Source: CAJQQK01 sp049116495
GTDB lineage: Bacteria > Pseudomonadota > Alphaproteobacteria > Rhizobiales > Hyphomicrobiaceae
DNA length: 64,000 bases
Direction of reading: 5' to 3'
Assembly (NCBI GenBank): GCA_049116495.1
Contig: JAGDYV010000140.1
Coordinates: 25,342-89,341 of the forward strand
Shown in pieces: positions 44,360 to 52,708 of this stretch (position 1 is its first letter; the number at the start of each line of letters is the position of its first letter). The translations under genes were made by a program, and so were the position numbers. A model generated the notes under the pieces. The model saw only the letters and a program-made list of their open reading frames with translations. It had not been told where the DNA came from and did not search any database.

Positions 44360-44653
44360 ATGCTACTTGGGAAACTACTGGACAGCCTCGGAGACGAGAC
44401 CTTCGCCGTTGAAACCATCATCAATCTCGGAGATCTTGGGTTGTTGTCGCATGTCGAGCAGATCGCGGCGAACAACGAGCTGAGCGTCGGCGAAGTCATC
44501 ACGCAAGCCGTTCGCCAATTCGCCGCCCATGCCGACGCTGACCAATGGGTACAGTTGATGAGCCTCATCAACAAGGCTGAGGATCCTGGTTCCGCCGCGC
44601 TTAAGCAGATGCTGAACGTCGCTCTGCCTCGCGGAGATCGCACGGCCGCCTGA
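44360..44653 (+). CDS. Small unknown protein of the nar operon
   Basis: Acidic helical protein of 97 residues starting at ATG 44360 with a GAGGA ribosome site. The segment SLGDETFAVETIINLGDLGLL and the Gln/Ala-rich middle give no catalytic motif, Cys cluster or membrane segment. It lies 10 bases after the parvulin gene and 8 bases before the hemerythrin gene. I do not recognise the family; position suggests a role in maturing or protecting the nitrate reductase. Confidence 0.78.
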   Translation: MLLGKLLDSLGDETFAVETIINLGDLGLLSHVEQIAANNELSVGEVITQAVRQFAAHADADQWVQLMSLINKAEDPGSAALKQMLNVALPRGDRTAA

Positions 44654-44661
44654 GAGACACC

Positions 44662-45225
44662 ATGGCAAAACCTGTCCAAAAGAGAACCCGTGCCACCGCA
44701 GCCCTCGGCAGGCTTGCGCCGCAACTCATCAAAACGCCGCTTGAGTATATCCTCGCCGATCATCATCGCCAGCGCGAGTTGTTCAGTCTCTGCGACGCGA
44801 TGGCGGAGGCTGAAGCCTTCGACGCGGACCTGGCTGATACCATTGCGACGTTCCTTGAAACCGAAATGGAATTGCATGTCATCGACGAGGAGGAGGATCT
44901 CTTTCCGATGTTGCGCCGTCGCCTGTTGCCGGACGACGATGCCGAACGCTTGATGGGGCTGCTGTCGGGAGAGCATGCCGCGGATGAAGCCTTGGCCGGC
45001 GAGATTGGCCGAGGGCTGCGCGAAGGGATCACCGCGAACTGCGCGACGATTGCGCTTGAGCTGCGCAATGCGTTGCTGACCTTCGCCGATCGGCAGCGGC
45101 GGCATCTGGCGGTTGAGAACGCCATCGTCCTGCCGCTTGCCGCCAGTCGCCTGTCGCAACGCGACATCGCCGATCTCGGTCGCCGCATGGCCGTTCGCCG
45201 CGGTATCAGCCAGTCGCAGGATTGA
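44662..45225 (+). CDS. Hemerythrin HHE-domain protein
   Basis: Cytoplasmic four-helix di-iron protein of 187 residues. Candidate iron ligands are His34/His35 (ADHHRQRE), His72 and Glu76-Glu77 (ELHVIDEEEDLFP), His105 (GEHAADE) and a late His-x3-Glu (RHLAVENAIVLP). The HVIDEEEDLFPML stretch is the classic HHE signature. Within a nar operon a job in binding or removing NO, or repairing iron clusters, as proposed for YtfE/RIC proteins, is reasonable but not shown. It precedes the carbonic anhydrase gene by two bases. Confidence 0.88.
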   Translation: MAKPVQKRTRATAALGRLAPQLIKTPLEYILADHHRQRELFSLCDAMAEAEAFDADLADTIATFLETEMELHVIDEEEDLFPMLRRRLLPDDDAERLMGLLSGEHAADEALAGEIGRGLREGITANCATIALELRNALLTFADRQRRHLAVENAIVLPLAASRLSQRDIADLGRRMAVRRGISQSQD

Positions 45226-45227
45226 AG

Positions 45228-45989
45228 ATGATCGAAGACCTGTTTGCCCAGAATAGTGCCTGGTCGCTGTCCAAGACACGCAACGATCCGGATTTCTTTC
45301 GGCGTCTCGCGAACCAGCAGAGCCCGCGCTACCTGTGGATTGGATGTTCCGACAGTCGCGTGCCAGCCAACGAGATCGTTGGCCTCGATCCGGGCGAGAT
45401 GTTCGTGCACCGCAACATCGCAAATGTCGTGCATTCGAGCGACATGAACCTGCTGGCGGTGCTCGAATACGCGGTGCGATCGCTTGCGATCGAGCACATC
45501 ATCATTTGCGGTCACTACGGCTGCGGCGGCGTCCATCGCGCGCTGCAAGGCGGCCACGACGGCATAGTCGACAACTGGCTGGCGCCGATTGTCGACCTGC
45601 ATGACCGCCGCCAGGATGTGCTGCAGCCAATCGACCATGAGGCTGCCCGCGTCAACCGGCTTTGCGAGCTGAACGTTGAATTGCAAGTGCGCCGGATCGC
45701 GGCGACCCCGATTGTCAACACGGCCTGGCGCAACGGCGGGACGCTTGGCATTCACGGCTGGATTTATGGGCTGAGGGACGGATTGTTACGCGACCTCGAA
45801 GTGTCGCTGAGCAGCCTTGAAGAATTCGACCGGGCGCGCCACGGCACGGATGGCCCACATCCAACGCCGGCAATCAGCCGGGAGGGGCCGACCAACCTGA
45901 GCCGGAGCAAAGCGGTTCGCCTATTGTCAAGCGGCGGTCGATCGGGCCCGCCCCAAAACAACACCGACCCAACGGAGAGTGACACATGA
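45228..45989 (+). CDS. Beta-class carbonic anhydrase with C-terminal tail
   Basis: Zinc enzyme of 253 residues that interconverts CO2 and bicarbonate. Zinc ligands are Cys40, His96 and Cys99, with the Asp42-Arg44 dyad (GCSDSRVPANE; CGHYGCGG). The last 40 residues, rich in Pro, Ser and Gly, go beyond the usual domain of about 210 and look disordered. ATG 45228 lies three bases after the hemerythrin stop, and its stop overlaps the CMD gene by four bases. Membership in a nitrate respiration operon is unusual. Confidence 0.93.
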   Translation: MIEDLFAQNSAWSLSKTRNDPDFFRRLANQQSPRYLWIGCSDSRVPANEIVGLDPGEMFVHRNIANVVHSSDMNLLAVLEYAVRSLAIEHIIICGHYGCGGVHRALQGGHDGIVDNWLAPIVDLHDRRQDVLQPIDHEAARVNRLCELNVELQVRRIAATPIVNTAWRNGGTLGIHGWIYGLRDGLLRDLEVSLSSLEEFDRARHGTDGPHPTPAISREGPTNLSRSKAVRLLSSGGRSGPPQNNTDPTESDT

Positions 45990-46306
45990 CCGCCAAGATG
46001 CCGGAAGCCGCGCAACGCACCGCTGATCAATTTCCCGACGTGTGGCAGGCCTATCAGGCGCTCGGCCAGGCAACGGAAGCGTCCGGCCCACTGGATGCCA
46101 AAACCATACGGCTGGTGAAGCTCGGCATTGCCATCGGCGCGTCGTTTGACAGCGCCGCTCGTTCCCACATCCGGCGCGGGTTGCGTGAAGACGGTGTGAG
46201 CGCAGAGGAACTCCGTCATGCGGCGCTTTTGGCGATCACGACCGTTGGATGGTCACGCGGTGTCGCGGCGCTGGACTGGATCAAGAAAGTAGAGAGCGAA
46301 GACTGA
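45986..46306 (+). CDS. Carboxymuconolactone-decarboxylase-family protein lacking the Cys pair
   Basis: Small helical protein of 106 residues, CMD/AhpD fold, with the block LDAKTIRLVKLGIAIGASFDSAARSH cut here to IRLVKLGIAIGAS and HIRRGLREDGVSAEELRHAALLA. AhpD-type peroxidase partners need a CxxC motif where this protein has SFDSAARSH, so disulfide chemistry is not available; the His remains. It is coupled to the carbonic anhydrase gene (ATGA overlap) and ends the nar operon. Confidence 0.85.
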   Translation: MTAKMPEAAQRTADQFPDVWQAYQALGQATEASGPLDAKTIRLVKLGIAIGASFDSAARSHIRRGLREDGVSAEELRHAALLAITTVGWSRGVAALDWIKKVESED

Positions 46307-46595
46307 CCAGGGGGCGCGGCCGCGCCGAACGAGGCGCGAAGTTCCCTGCGTTCATACTGGCGCCGACAAGCTTGGTTGCTGATGTGACGGGGCGATGGTC
46401 AAGACCAAGGAAACGAACCGGGCCTTGCGGTCCTGCGTTCGATGGTTGCCGTCACAGGGCGCGATGGACCCTCGTCAGGAGACCGCGCACGGGGGCTGGT
46501 CACCATTGCATTTCGATACATTTTTTTGACACGCGAATCGGGTTTTCTGGTGGGCCGAAAGGGCTTGGCCGGTCTTGTGCCGGCTTGCGGTTCAG

Positions 46596-46623
46596 TTGAC
46601 CCGCTGTCAGTCTCATTTATAGT
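46596..46623 (+). promoter_or_regulatory. Sigma70-type promoter of the TAXI-TRAP/nadC operon
   Basis: TTGACC at 46596-46601 and TATAGT at 46618-46623 are separated by 16 bases, close to consensus. Transcription would begin near 46630, inside the palindrome that follows, leaving a leader of about 60 bases before the receptor ATG at 46689. Confidence 0.65.
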
Positions 46624-46640
46624 CGTTAGCGTGCTAACGA
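46623..46640. promoter_or_regulatory. MarR-type operator overlapping the transcription start
   Basis: TCGTTAGCGTGCTAACGA is an 18-base inverted repeat with eight-base arms and a GT centre. It starts at the last base of the -10 element and covers the expected start site, an ideal repressor position. The TTAGC-NN-GCTAA core is typical of MarR-family operators and resembles the site at 54657-54668. The MarR gene at 52709 ends the operon this promoter drives, giving autoregulation. Confidence 0.65.
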
Positions 46641-46688
46641 AAAAATGAAGAACGATGAAACGTTATTCCCTAGAAGTGGAGTGAAACG

Positions 46689-47681
46689 ATGTCGAAATTT
46701 TCCGCGCGGCTGTTGGCTACGTCGATGGCTGTTGGGCTTTGCATGTGGTCAGCAAACAGTCAGGCAGCCAACCTTAATCTTTGCGGCGGGAGCCCTGGCG
46801 GACTTTGGTCATTGTTAGGCGCGGGTCTGGACGCGGCTGCGAAGGCGTCCGATCCAAACACAACGATCACATATCAGACTTCAAGCGGTGGCTACGCAAA
46901 CGTTGTCCAGGTTACAAAGAATAAGTGTGACCTTGGGATCATCCACGTTGGTGAAGGTGTCCAGGCCAACAAAGGCCGCACACCGTTCAAGTCGCCGGTA
47001 TCGGATTTCCGGGTCTTGATGATCATGTACGATTGGGCGCCGATGCAATGGATCGCGACCAAGGCGTTTGCTGACAAGCACGGCATTAAGTCACTGGCTG
47101 ACATTAAGGCCAAGAAGCCAGCCATCAGGTTGATCCTGAACCGGCGTGGCATTCTGCCATCGCAGCTCGGCGAGCTCAATCTGAAGGCGGCCGGCGTCAC
47201 GCTTGATGACATCAAGAAGTGGGGCGGCAAGATTGAATTCCAGGGCTCCAAGAATGCATCGGAAATCATGCAGAACGGTAGAGCTGACTTATGGGCCAAT
47301 GCCGTCTTTGTCGGCAGTGGTAAGATTCGCCAAGCCGCAAAATCGGTACCGTTGACACTGCTGCAAGTGCCGCAAGTTTCGATTGATGCCGCCGTGAAGG
47401 AATTCGGTGCGCAGCCCTGGACGATCAAGGCGGGTGGCTATGCTTGGCAGAAGGAACCCATCAAAACGCATGCCGCGCGCGCCGTCCTCATCGTTGCGAA
47501 AGACATGCCGGATGATAAAGCCTATGCGCTGACCAAGGCGGTGATCAAGAACTCGGCAAAGGTTCAGGGTGTTCACAAGGCCATGAAAGGGTTTACGCCC
47601 AAACTCATGGGCGGTCTGACCGAGCTTCCCTACCACGCAGGCGCCATCAAAGCCTATAAGGAAGCAGGTGTCATGAAGTAG
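46689..47681 (+). CDS. TAXI-family TRAP transporter solute receptor
   Basis: Periplasmic receptor of 330 residues with a Sec signal peptide cleaved near residue 26 (ANSQAA). The TAXI family is shown by LNLCGGSPGGLWSLLGAGL near the mature N-terminus, by KCDLGIIHVGEGVQANKG and by the late ALTKAVIKNSAKVQGVHKAM. ATG 46689 follows AGTGGAGTG. It pairs with the fused permease at 47742. Known TAXI ligands include glutamate and other dicarboxylates. Because nadC and dicarboxylate-ring genes follow, I infer an aromatic or heteroaromatic carboxylate. Confidence 0.9.
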   Translation: MSKFSARLLATSMAVGLCMWSANSQAANLNLCGGSPGGLWSLLGAGLDAAAKASDPNTTITYQTSSGGYANVVQVTKNKCDLGIIHVGEGVQANKGRTPFKSPVSDFRVLMIMYDWAPMQWIATKAFADKHGIKSLADIKAKKPAIRLILNRRGILPSQLGELNLKAAGVTLDDIKKWGGKIEFQGSKNASEIMQNGRADLWANAVFVGSGKIRQAAKSVPLTLLQVPQVSIDAAVKEFGAQPWTIKAGGYAWQKEPIKTHAARAVLIVAKDMPDDKAYALTKAVIKNSAKVQGVHKAMKGFTPKLMGGLTELPYHAGAIKAYKEAGVMK

Positions 47682-47741
47682 CGCGGCTGGGCGTTACTCA
47701 ATCTATACGGCGCATTGCAACCTGCTCGTCACGAGGGTCTG

Positions 47742-49673
47742 ATGTCACTGCCTGGAATGGTCCCCAGCCTGTTACGGTTGGCAATCTCGACAGGCGGTCG
47801 ACGCAGGCCCGAAGGCGTCCTTGCCATTGCAATCCGCATCTACGCGGCTCTGGTCGCGATTTGGGTGGTCTATCAGGCCACCCTTTCCTCGATAGATGTT
47901 CTTGCCCTCTCGATCATCTTCGTTTCGGTCATGTTGGTGCTCGTCTTCCTCATGTTTGGCGCGAGCGAGGGGGCACATGAAACACAGCCAAGCTTGTTCG
48001 ACTGGATACTGGTCGTAACCAGCCTGGTCACTGGGCTGTTCTTCATCTCGACGATTTCCGAGATTGCGACACGTATTAGTCTGTTTGACGAACTGAGCGC
48101 GCAACAAAAATTCTTTTCTGCATTGATGGTTCTGTTGACGCTCGAAGCAACCCGGCGCACCGTTGGCGCGGGTCTCATGCTGATCGTTGTACTCTTTATT
48201 ATCTACAATCTGTTCGGCGACCGGCTCGAGGGTGTGCTTCAGCACGGGGAAATATCGATTGGACATTTCCTCGACATCAATGTTTTCACGACCGATGGAC
48301 TGTTTGGGATTCCAATCCGGGTCGCCGCAACCTATGCGTTCGTTTTCGTTATGTTTGGCACGTTCCTCGAGAAGGCCCGGGGCGGCGACTTCTTCTTTGA
48401 TCTAGCGGCCATCATATCAGGTCGCAGCGCCGGCGGGCCGGCCAAGGTTGCCGTGTTCTCGTCCGCGTTGTTTGGAACCGTCTCCGGCAGTCCGACGTCC
48501 GATGTCGTGACCACCGGTTCAATTACCATTCCAATGATGAAGCGTCTTGGTTATCCGGGCGCACTGGCCGGTGGTGTCGAGGTGGCTGCGTCGACCGGGG
48601 GCAGCCTGTTGCCGCCGATTATGGGGTCGGCTGCGTTCATCATGGCCGAATTCACGGGTATCCCGTACTCCGAGATCATCGTTGCTGCCTTGATCCCGGC
48701 ATTGCTCTACTATCTTGGCGTGTTCCTGCAAGTGCACCTGCGATCGGTCAAGATTGGTCTTGCGCCGCTGCCGAGTGACCGGGTGCCAAGTCTCTCCACG
48801 ACGCTGATCAACGGGTGGATTTATATCGTCCCGATCGCAGCCATCGTTATCGCCCTGGTGCAGGGTTATTCGCCAACCTATGTCGCATGCTTTGGCACGA
48901 TCGCGATCATCATTGCTTCGCAATTCCGCAAGGAGGCACGGATTACGCCGATTGGATTGTTTGATGGCCTGGCTGATACAACCATCCGAATGATCGGTGT
49001 CACAGGCGCCTGTGCTGCCGCGGGGCTCGTCATTGGTGGCATCACGATGACCGGCTTGGCCACGAAGTTCTCCTACCTTGTCCTGGTGTTTGGCAGCTCA
49101 AGCGTCTTGCCGGCGTTGATGATTGGCGCAGCCGTCACAATCATTCTCGGCCTCGGCATGCCGACGCCGAGCGCCTATGTCCTCGCCGCGGTCTTGATCG
49201 GCCCGGTCCTGGTGAACGAACTCAACGTCCCCGTGATGGCGGCCCACATGTTCCTGCTCTACTACGCAGTGATGTCGGCGATGACACCGCCCGTGGCCGT
49301 TGCTGCCTATGCGGCAGCCGCAATTGCGGGCGATAATCCGCTGAAGATTGCCGCTACGGCGGTTATGTTTTCGATCGTCGCGTTTCTGATCCCGTTCGGA
49401 TTTGTGCACAACGCGGGGCTGTTGATGATGGGCACGCCTGTGGAGATCATCTTTGCTATTCTTGCAGCCGTATTCGCCGTGATCTTCTTGGCCGTCGCGA
49501 CCGAAGGCTTCTTGCGGGCCCAGGTCTCGGGCCCTCTCAGAGTTCTGCTCGCTGTGGCCGCTCTGGGTATGCTCTCGCCCCTTGGCTGGTGGACGGGTGC
49601 ATTTGCCGTCGTTGGTAGCGCGGTCATCGCTGTGTTGTGGAAAGCGCGGATGGTGACGCAGGGCAATACCTGA
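47742..49673 (+). CDS. TRAP transporter fused permease (4TM-12TM type)
   Basis: Membrane protein of 643 residues combining the small and large TRAP permease parts, as is usual with TAXI receptors. The DctQ-like part lies at about 30-190 and the DctM-like part from about 195, with FSSALFGTVSGSPTSDVVTTG, GGSLLPPIMGSAAFIMAEFTG and GLGMPTPSAYVLAA as landmarks. ATG 47742 has CGAGGG upstream; TTG 47715 is in frame but less likely. It lies 60 bases after the receptor gene and 125 bases before nadC. Confidence 0.92.
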   Translation: MSLPGMVPSLLRLAISTGGRRRPEGVLAIAIRIYAALVAIWVVYQATLSSIDVLALSIIFVSVMLVLVFLMFGASEGAHETQPSLFDWILVVTSLVTGLFFISTISEIATRISLFDELSAQQKFFSALMVLLTLEATRRTVGAGLMLIVVLFIIYNLFGDRLEGVLQHGEISIGHFLDINVFTTDGLFGIPIRVAATYAFVFVMFGTFLEKARGGDFFFDLAAIISGRSAGGPAKVAVFSSALFGTVSGSPTSDVVTTGSITIPMMKRLGYPGALAGGVEVAASTGGSLLPPIMGSAAFIMAEFTGIPYSEIIVAALIPALLYYLGVFLQVHLRSVKIGLAPLPSDRVPSLSTTLINGWIYIVPIAAIVIALVQGYSPTYVACFGTIAIIIASQFRKEARITPIGLFDGLADTTIRMIGVTGACAAAGLVIGGITMTGLATKFSYLVLVFGSSSVLPALMIGAAVTIILGLGMPTPSAYVLAAVLIGPVLVNELNVPVMAAHMFLLYYAVMSAMTPPVAVAAYAAAAIAGDNPLKIAATAVMFSIVAFLIPFGFVHNAGLLMMGTPVEIIFAILAAVFAVIFLAVATEGFLRAQVSGPLRVLLAVAALGMLSPLGWWTGAFAVVGSAVIAVLWKARMVTQGNT

Positions 49674-49798
49674 AAGTCGATCGGGCGTGCTTGCCGTGTT
49701 CGCCGACTTTCGATGGGGGAATGAAATTGCGAACGCGGCTGGAGATGTTCGCATGCCGATGGGCAACGACGAGTTGAAGATAAGGAAAGGCGGTTGTT

Positions 49799-50635
49799 TT
49801 GCTGAACATTAAGAAGGTTGAAGAGCTGATCGCGCGCTGCATCGATGAAGATGTTGGCATGGGTGATCTCACTGCGAACCTTATGATCGATGAAGCCACC
49901 ACGGGAGCGTTCAATGTCAATGCGCGGGAGGCGATCGTTGTCGCAGGGATAGATGTTGCACAAATGGTCTTTAAGTACGGTGCTTCGGAAGTTCAAACAG
50001 ATGTGCGCGTTCGCGATGGCACACGTGTCGAAGCCGGCACCGTGCTGATGCATATCGCCGGCCCGGCCCGGCAGATGCTGACAACGGAACGCACGGCGTT
50101 GAACCTTCTCCAGCATATGTGCGGCATTGCAACCCTGACGGCGACTTACGTTGAAAAAATTGAAGGTACCGGTTGCCAGTTGATTGACACCCGCAAGACG
50201 ACGCCGGGTTTGCGCATGCTTGAAAAGCACGCCGTCGTTTGTGGTGGAGGCCGCAACCATCGTCTGAGCCTCGACAATGGGGTCATGATCAAGGACAACC
50301 ACATCGCTGTCAGCGAGAACCTCACGTCCGCCATTCAGAAGGTCAAAGCCCAGGTTCCCGTGTTGACCAAGGTTGAGGTTGAATGCGATCGCCTGGAACA
50401 GGTGGAAGAGGCGCTTGCCGCAGGCGCTGACATCCTCCTGCTCGACAACATGAAACCGGACATGCTGCGCAAGGCCGTTGCCATTGTTGACGGCAAGATC
50501 CCCCTTGAGGCATCCGGCGGGATCAACCTGGAGACGATCCGGCCAATCGCCGAGACGGGCGTGGATTTCGTGTCGGTTGGACGTATCACGCAATCGGCTC
50601 CCGCTGTGGACATCGGTTTGGATGAAGTCGTTTGA
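49799..50635 (+). CDS. nadC: Quinolinate phosphoribosyltransferase (NadC) in a catabolic operon
   Basis: 278 residues. The known reaction is quinolinate + PRPP to nicotinate mononucleotide + CO2 + PPi. Residues equivalent to the substrate pocket are all present: Arg98 (TTERTALNLLQ), Arg132 (DTRKTTPG), His154-Arg155 (GGGRNHRLSLDNG), Lys165 (IKDNHI), an acidic pair in KVEVEC and Asp216 (LLLDNM); ASGGI follows. The ModD paralogue is less likely given the complete QPRTase motifs. The start is TTG 49799, eight bases after AAGGAAAGG. No nadA or nadB is near; instead it sits between a TRAP importer and a PhnN-AMP-phosphorylase fusion gene, arguing for a catabolic rather than NAD-supply role. Confidence 0.9.
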   Translation: MLNIKKVEELIARCIDEDVGMGDLTANLMIDEATTGAFNVNAREAIVVAGIDVAQMVFKYGASEVQTDVRVRDGTRVEAGTVLMHIAGPARQMLTTERTALNLLQHMCGIATLTATYVEKIEGTGCQLIDTRKTTPGLRMLEKHAVVCGGGRNHRLSLDNGVMIKDNHIAVSENLTSAIQKVKAQVPVLTKVEVECDRLEQVEEALAAGADILLLDNMKPDMLRKAVAIVDGKIPLEASGGINLETIRPIAETGVDFVSVGRITQSAPAVDIGLDEVV

Positions 50636-50645
50636 CGGGGCGACC

Positions 50646-52682
50646 ATGACAGGAATGTTCTTCCTCGTTGTTGGTGCCAGCGGCGTGGGTAAAGACTCTA
50701 TTCTCGATGGCGCCAGATCCCGGCTGCAGAATTCCGATCAGTTCATTTTCGCCAAGCGAACGCTCACGCGGGATAAGGAGCTGGGCGGAGAAGACTACGA
50801 CAGCGTCTCAGAGGACGTTTTCAGCTCGATGGTGGCGGAACGGCAATTCATCATCGACTGGCGGGCGCACGGTTACCGGTATGGGATACCCGCGCAGTTG
50901 CTCGATGAGCTGCGGGCCGGCAAGCATGTCTTCGCCAACGTGTCACGCTCGGCGCTGGGTGAAATTGCTGACATCTGGGACAACGTTGTCATCATCGAGA
51001 TCACGGCACGACCGGAAACGATTGCTGCGCGGTTGAGAAGCCGCGGGCGAGAAGACGAGCACGAGATCAACCTGAGACTGCAGCGGCAAAGCGCGGTCTA
51101 TCCCGATCGCCTTGATGTCATATCGGTTGCGAACGACACGACGCTGGATGTGGCCATTGACCGGTTCGTAGACGCGGCGTTTTGCGCCGTACCTGCTGCG
51201 CTTAAAGTCAAACAGGTGAGGATCAATACATGGCGGGAGAACATCTGCTATCTGCACGAAGCTTGTAAAGCTTATGAAGCCGAGACGTATCTCGGGCCCA
51301 ACAAACTGGAAATATTCAACGCGACGCATAGTGTGCGCGCCAAGTTGAATACGGTCGCAGACGACCAATTGGTTGGTGTCGACGAGATTGGTTTGAGCAC
51401 TGCCGCCTTCGAAAAACTTGGCCTGCCGGAAGGCAGCGCGGTGATGATCGATCGCACGCCATCGCCGGAAAGTACCGCGTCACTGCGATCCAAGATCGCC
51501 GGTGAGACGCTGTCGGCCGGGCAACTTGATATGATCGTGCGCGACATCGCGGAAGATCGCTACAGTCGCCGCGAAATCTCTGCGTTTCTCGTTGCCGCGT
51601 CGAAGAACCTGAACCTGGATGAACTTGAGGCCTTGACCAAGGCGCGGGCGTACCACTCGCAGCAGCTCGATTGGCCGGTTGACCTGGTCGCCGATAAACA
51701 TTCGATGGGCGGTGTGCCGGGCAGCCGCATAACGTTGATCGTCATTCCGATTGTTGCTGCCTATGGCATGACGATCCCCAAGACGTCGTCACGCGCGATA
51801 ACGTCCGCGTCCGGTACGGCAGATGCGATGGAAGTGCTGGCGCGCGTGGACCTGTCGCAGGCCGACGTCAAGCAGGTGGTCGAGAAGACCGGTGGTTGCA
51901 TTGCATGGAATGGCAATCTCAACCACTCGCCCGTCGATGATGTGATGAACGCGATCACTCGGCCGCTCGCGATCGATTCGCAGAGATGGTCTGTTGCTTC
52001 GATCCTGTCGAAGAAACTGGCTGCCGGTTCGACCCACGTCATCGTCGATATTCCATACGGCCGCGGCTCGAAGACACCGTCGCTCGAAGATGCCGAAGTC
52101 CTTGCTGCACTTTTCGAGGCTGTCGGCGCGCGGATCGGGCTGACAATCGAAGCCAAAGCGACGAATGGTTCGAAACCTATTGGCAGAGGTATTGGACCAG
52201 CTCTCGAGGTTCGTGACGTTTACGCTGTTCTCAAGGGCCATGCTCACGCACCGGCGGAACTTCGCGACAAGGCCCTGGATTTTGCTGGCAGGATAATCGA
52301 ATGGGATGACAAGATCGATCGAGGCAAGGGCAGGCCCGTTGCCGCGCGGATACTTGATAGCGGACAGGCGCTTGCTACATTTGAGAAGATGATCGATGCC
52401 CAGGGGCGAAAGGATGTCCCCGATACGGCCAGTTCGCTGTTGACGGAAGTCCATGCCCAGGCGAGCGGGACGATCATTGGGCTTCGCGGCAACGTGCTGT
52501 CGGGTATCGCGAGGAGTGCCGGTGCGCCCTTCGACAAGGGCGCGGGTGTCGATATAATTGCGGGCATTGGACAATCGGTCGTGGCAGGTGAGCCTATCAT
52601 GCTTATTCATGGGTCAACGACCACCGAAATGAGCACGGCTCTGGACTATGCCGCCCGGTTTGACGCGTTCGAGATCCAATAG
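50646..52682 (+). CDS. Fusion of PhnN-like ribose-bisphosphate kinase and AMP/thymidine phosphorylase
   Basis: 678 residues in two enzymes. Residues 1-182 are PhnN-like (ribose 1,5-bisphosphate + ATP to PRPP), with P-loop GASGVGKDS at 10-18 and the guanylate-kinase-like DWRAHGYRYGIP at 71-82. Residues about 190-678 form a long nucleoside-phosphorylase of the AMP-phosphorylase/TdRPase-2 group: an N-terminal extra domain (190-280), phosphate-site KHSMGGVPGSR at 351-361 and PKTSSRAITSASGTAD at 378-393. AMP phosphorylases release base and ribose 1,5-bisphosphate, exactly the kinase's substrate. ATG 50646 follows GGGGCGACC; ATG 50622, overlapping nadC, is possible. I know of no characterised protein with this join. 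Confidence 0.85.
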   Translation: MTGMFFLVVGASGVGKDSILDGARSRLQNSDQFIFAKRTLTRDKELGGEDYDSVSEDVFSSMVAERQFIIDWRAHGYRYGIPAQLLDELRAGKHVFANVSRSALGEIADIWDNVVIIEITARPETIAARLRSRGREDEHEINLRLQRQSAVYPDRLDVISVANDTTLDVAIDRFVDAAFCAVPAALKVKQVRINTWRENICYLHEACKAYEAETYLGPNKLEIFNATHSVRAKLNTVADDQLVGVDEIGLSTAAFEKLGLPEGSAVMIDRTPSPESTASLRSKIAGETLSAGQLDMIVRDIAEDRYSRREISAFLVAASKNLNLDELEALTKARAYHSQQLDWPVDLVADKHSMGGVPGSRITLIVIPIVAAYGMTIPKTSSRAITSASGTADAMEVLARVDLSQADVKQVVEKTGGCIAWNGNLNHSPVDDVMNAITRPLAIDSQRWSVASILSKKLAAGSTHVIVDIPYGRGSKTPSLEDAEVLAALFEAVGARIGLTIEAKATNGSKPIGRGIGPALEVRDVYAVLKGHAHAPAELRDKALDFAGRIIEWDDKIDRGKGRPVAARILDSGQALATFEKMIDAQGRKDVPDTASSLLTEVHAQASGTIIGLRGNVLSGIARSAGAPFDKGAGVDIIAGIGQSVVAGEPIMLIHGSTTTEMSTALDYAARFDAFEIQ

Positions 52683-52708
52683 GCGACTTGGACCTGTGAA
52701 TTCAACAG

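Larger units (their letters stand above)
46307..46688. other. Intergenic region upstream of the TAXI-TRAP genes
   Basis: About 382 bases follow the nar operon. Short frames here are not convincing. The last 100 bases hold a well-formed sigma70-like promoter and an overlapping 18-base palindrome, listed separately. Confidence 0.5.

Noticed and set aside
46307..46648. Small genes in the gap before the TAXI-TRAP operon
   Set aside because: Frames overlap the promoter and palindrome, lack ribosome sites and have no protein-like composition.
49799..50635. ModD (molybdenum-related NadC paralogue)
   Set aside because: All quinolinate phosphoribosyltransferase pocket residues are present and no molybdate transporter genes adjoin.
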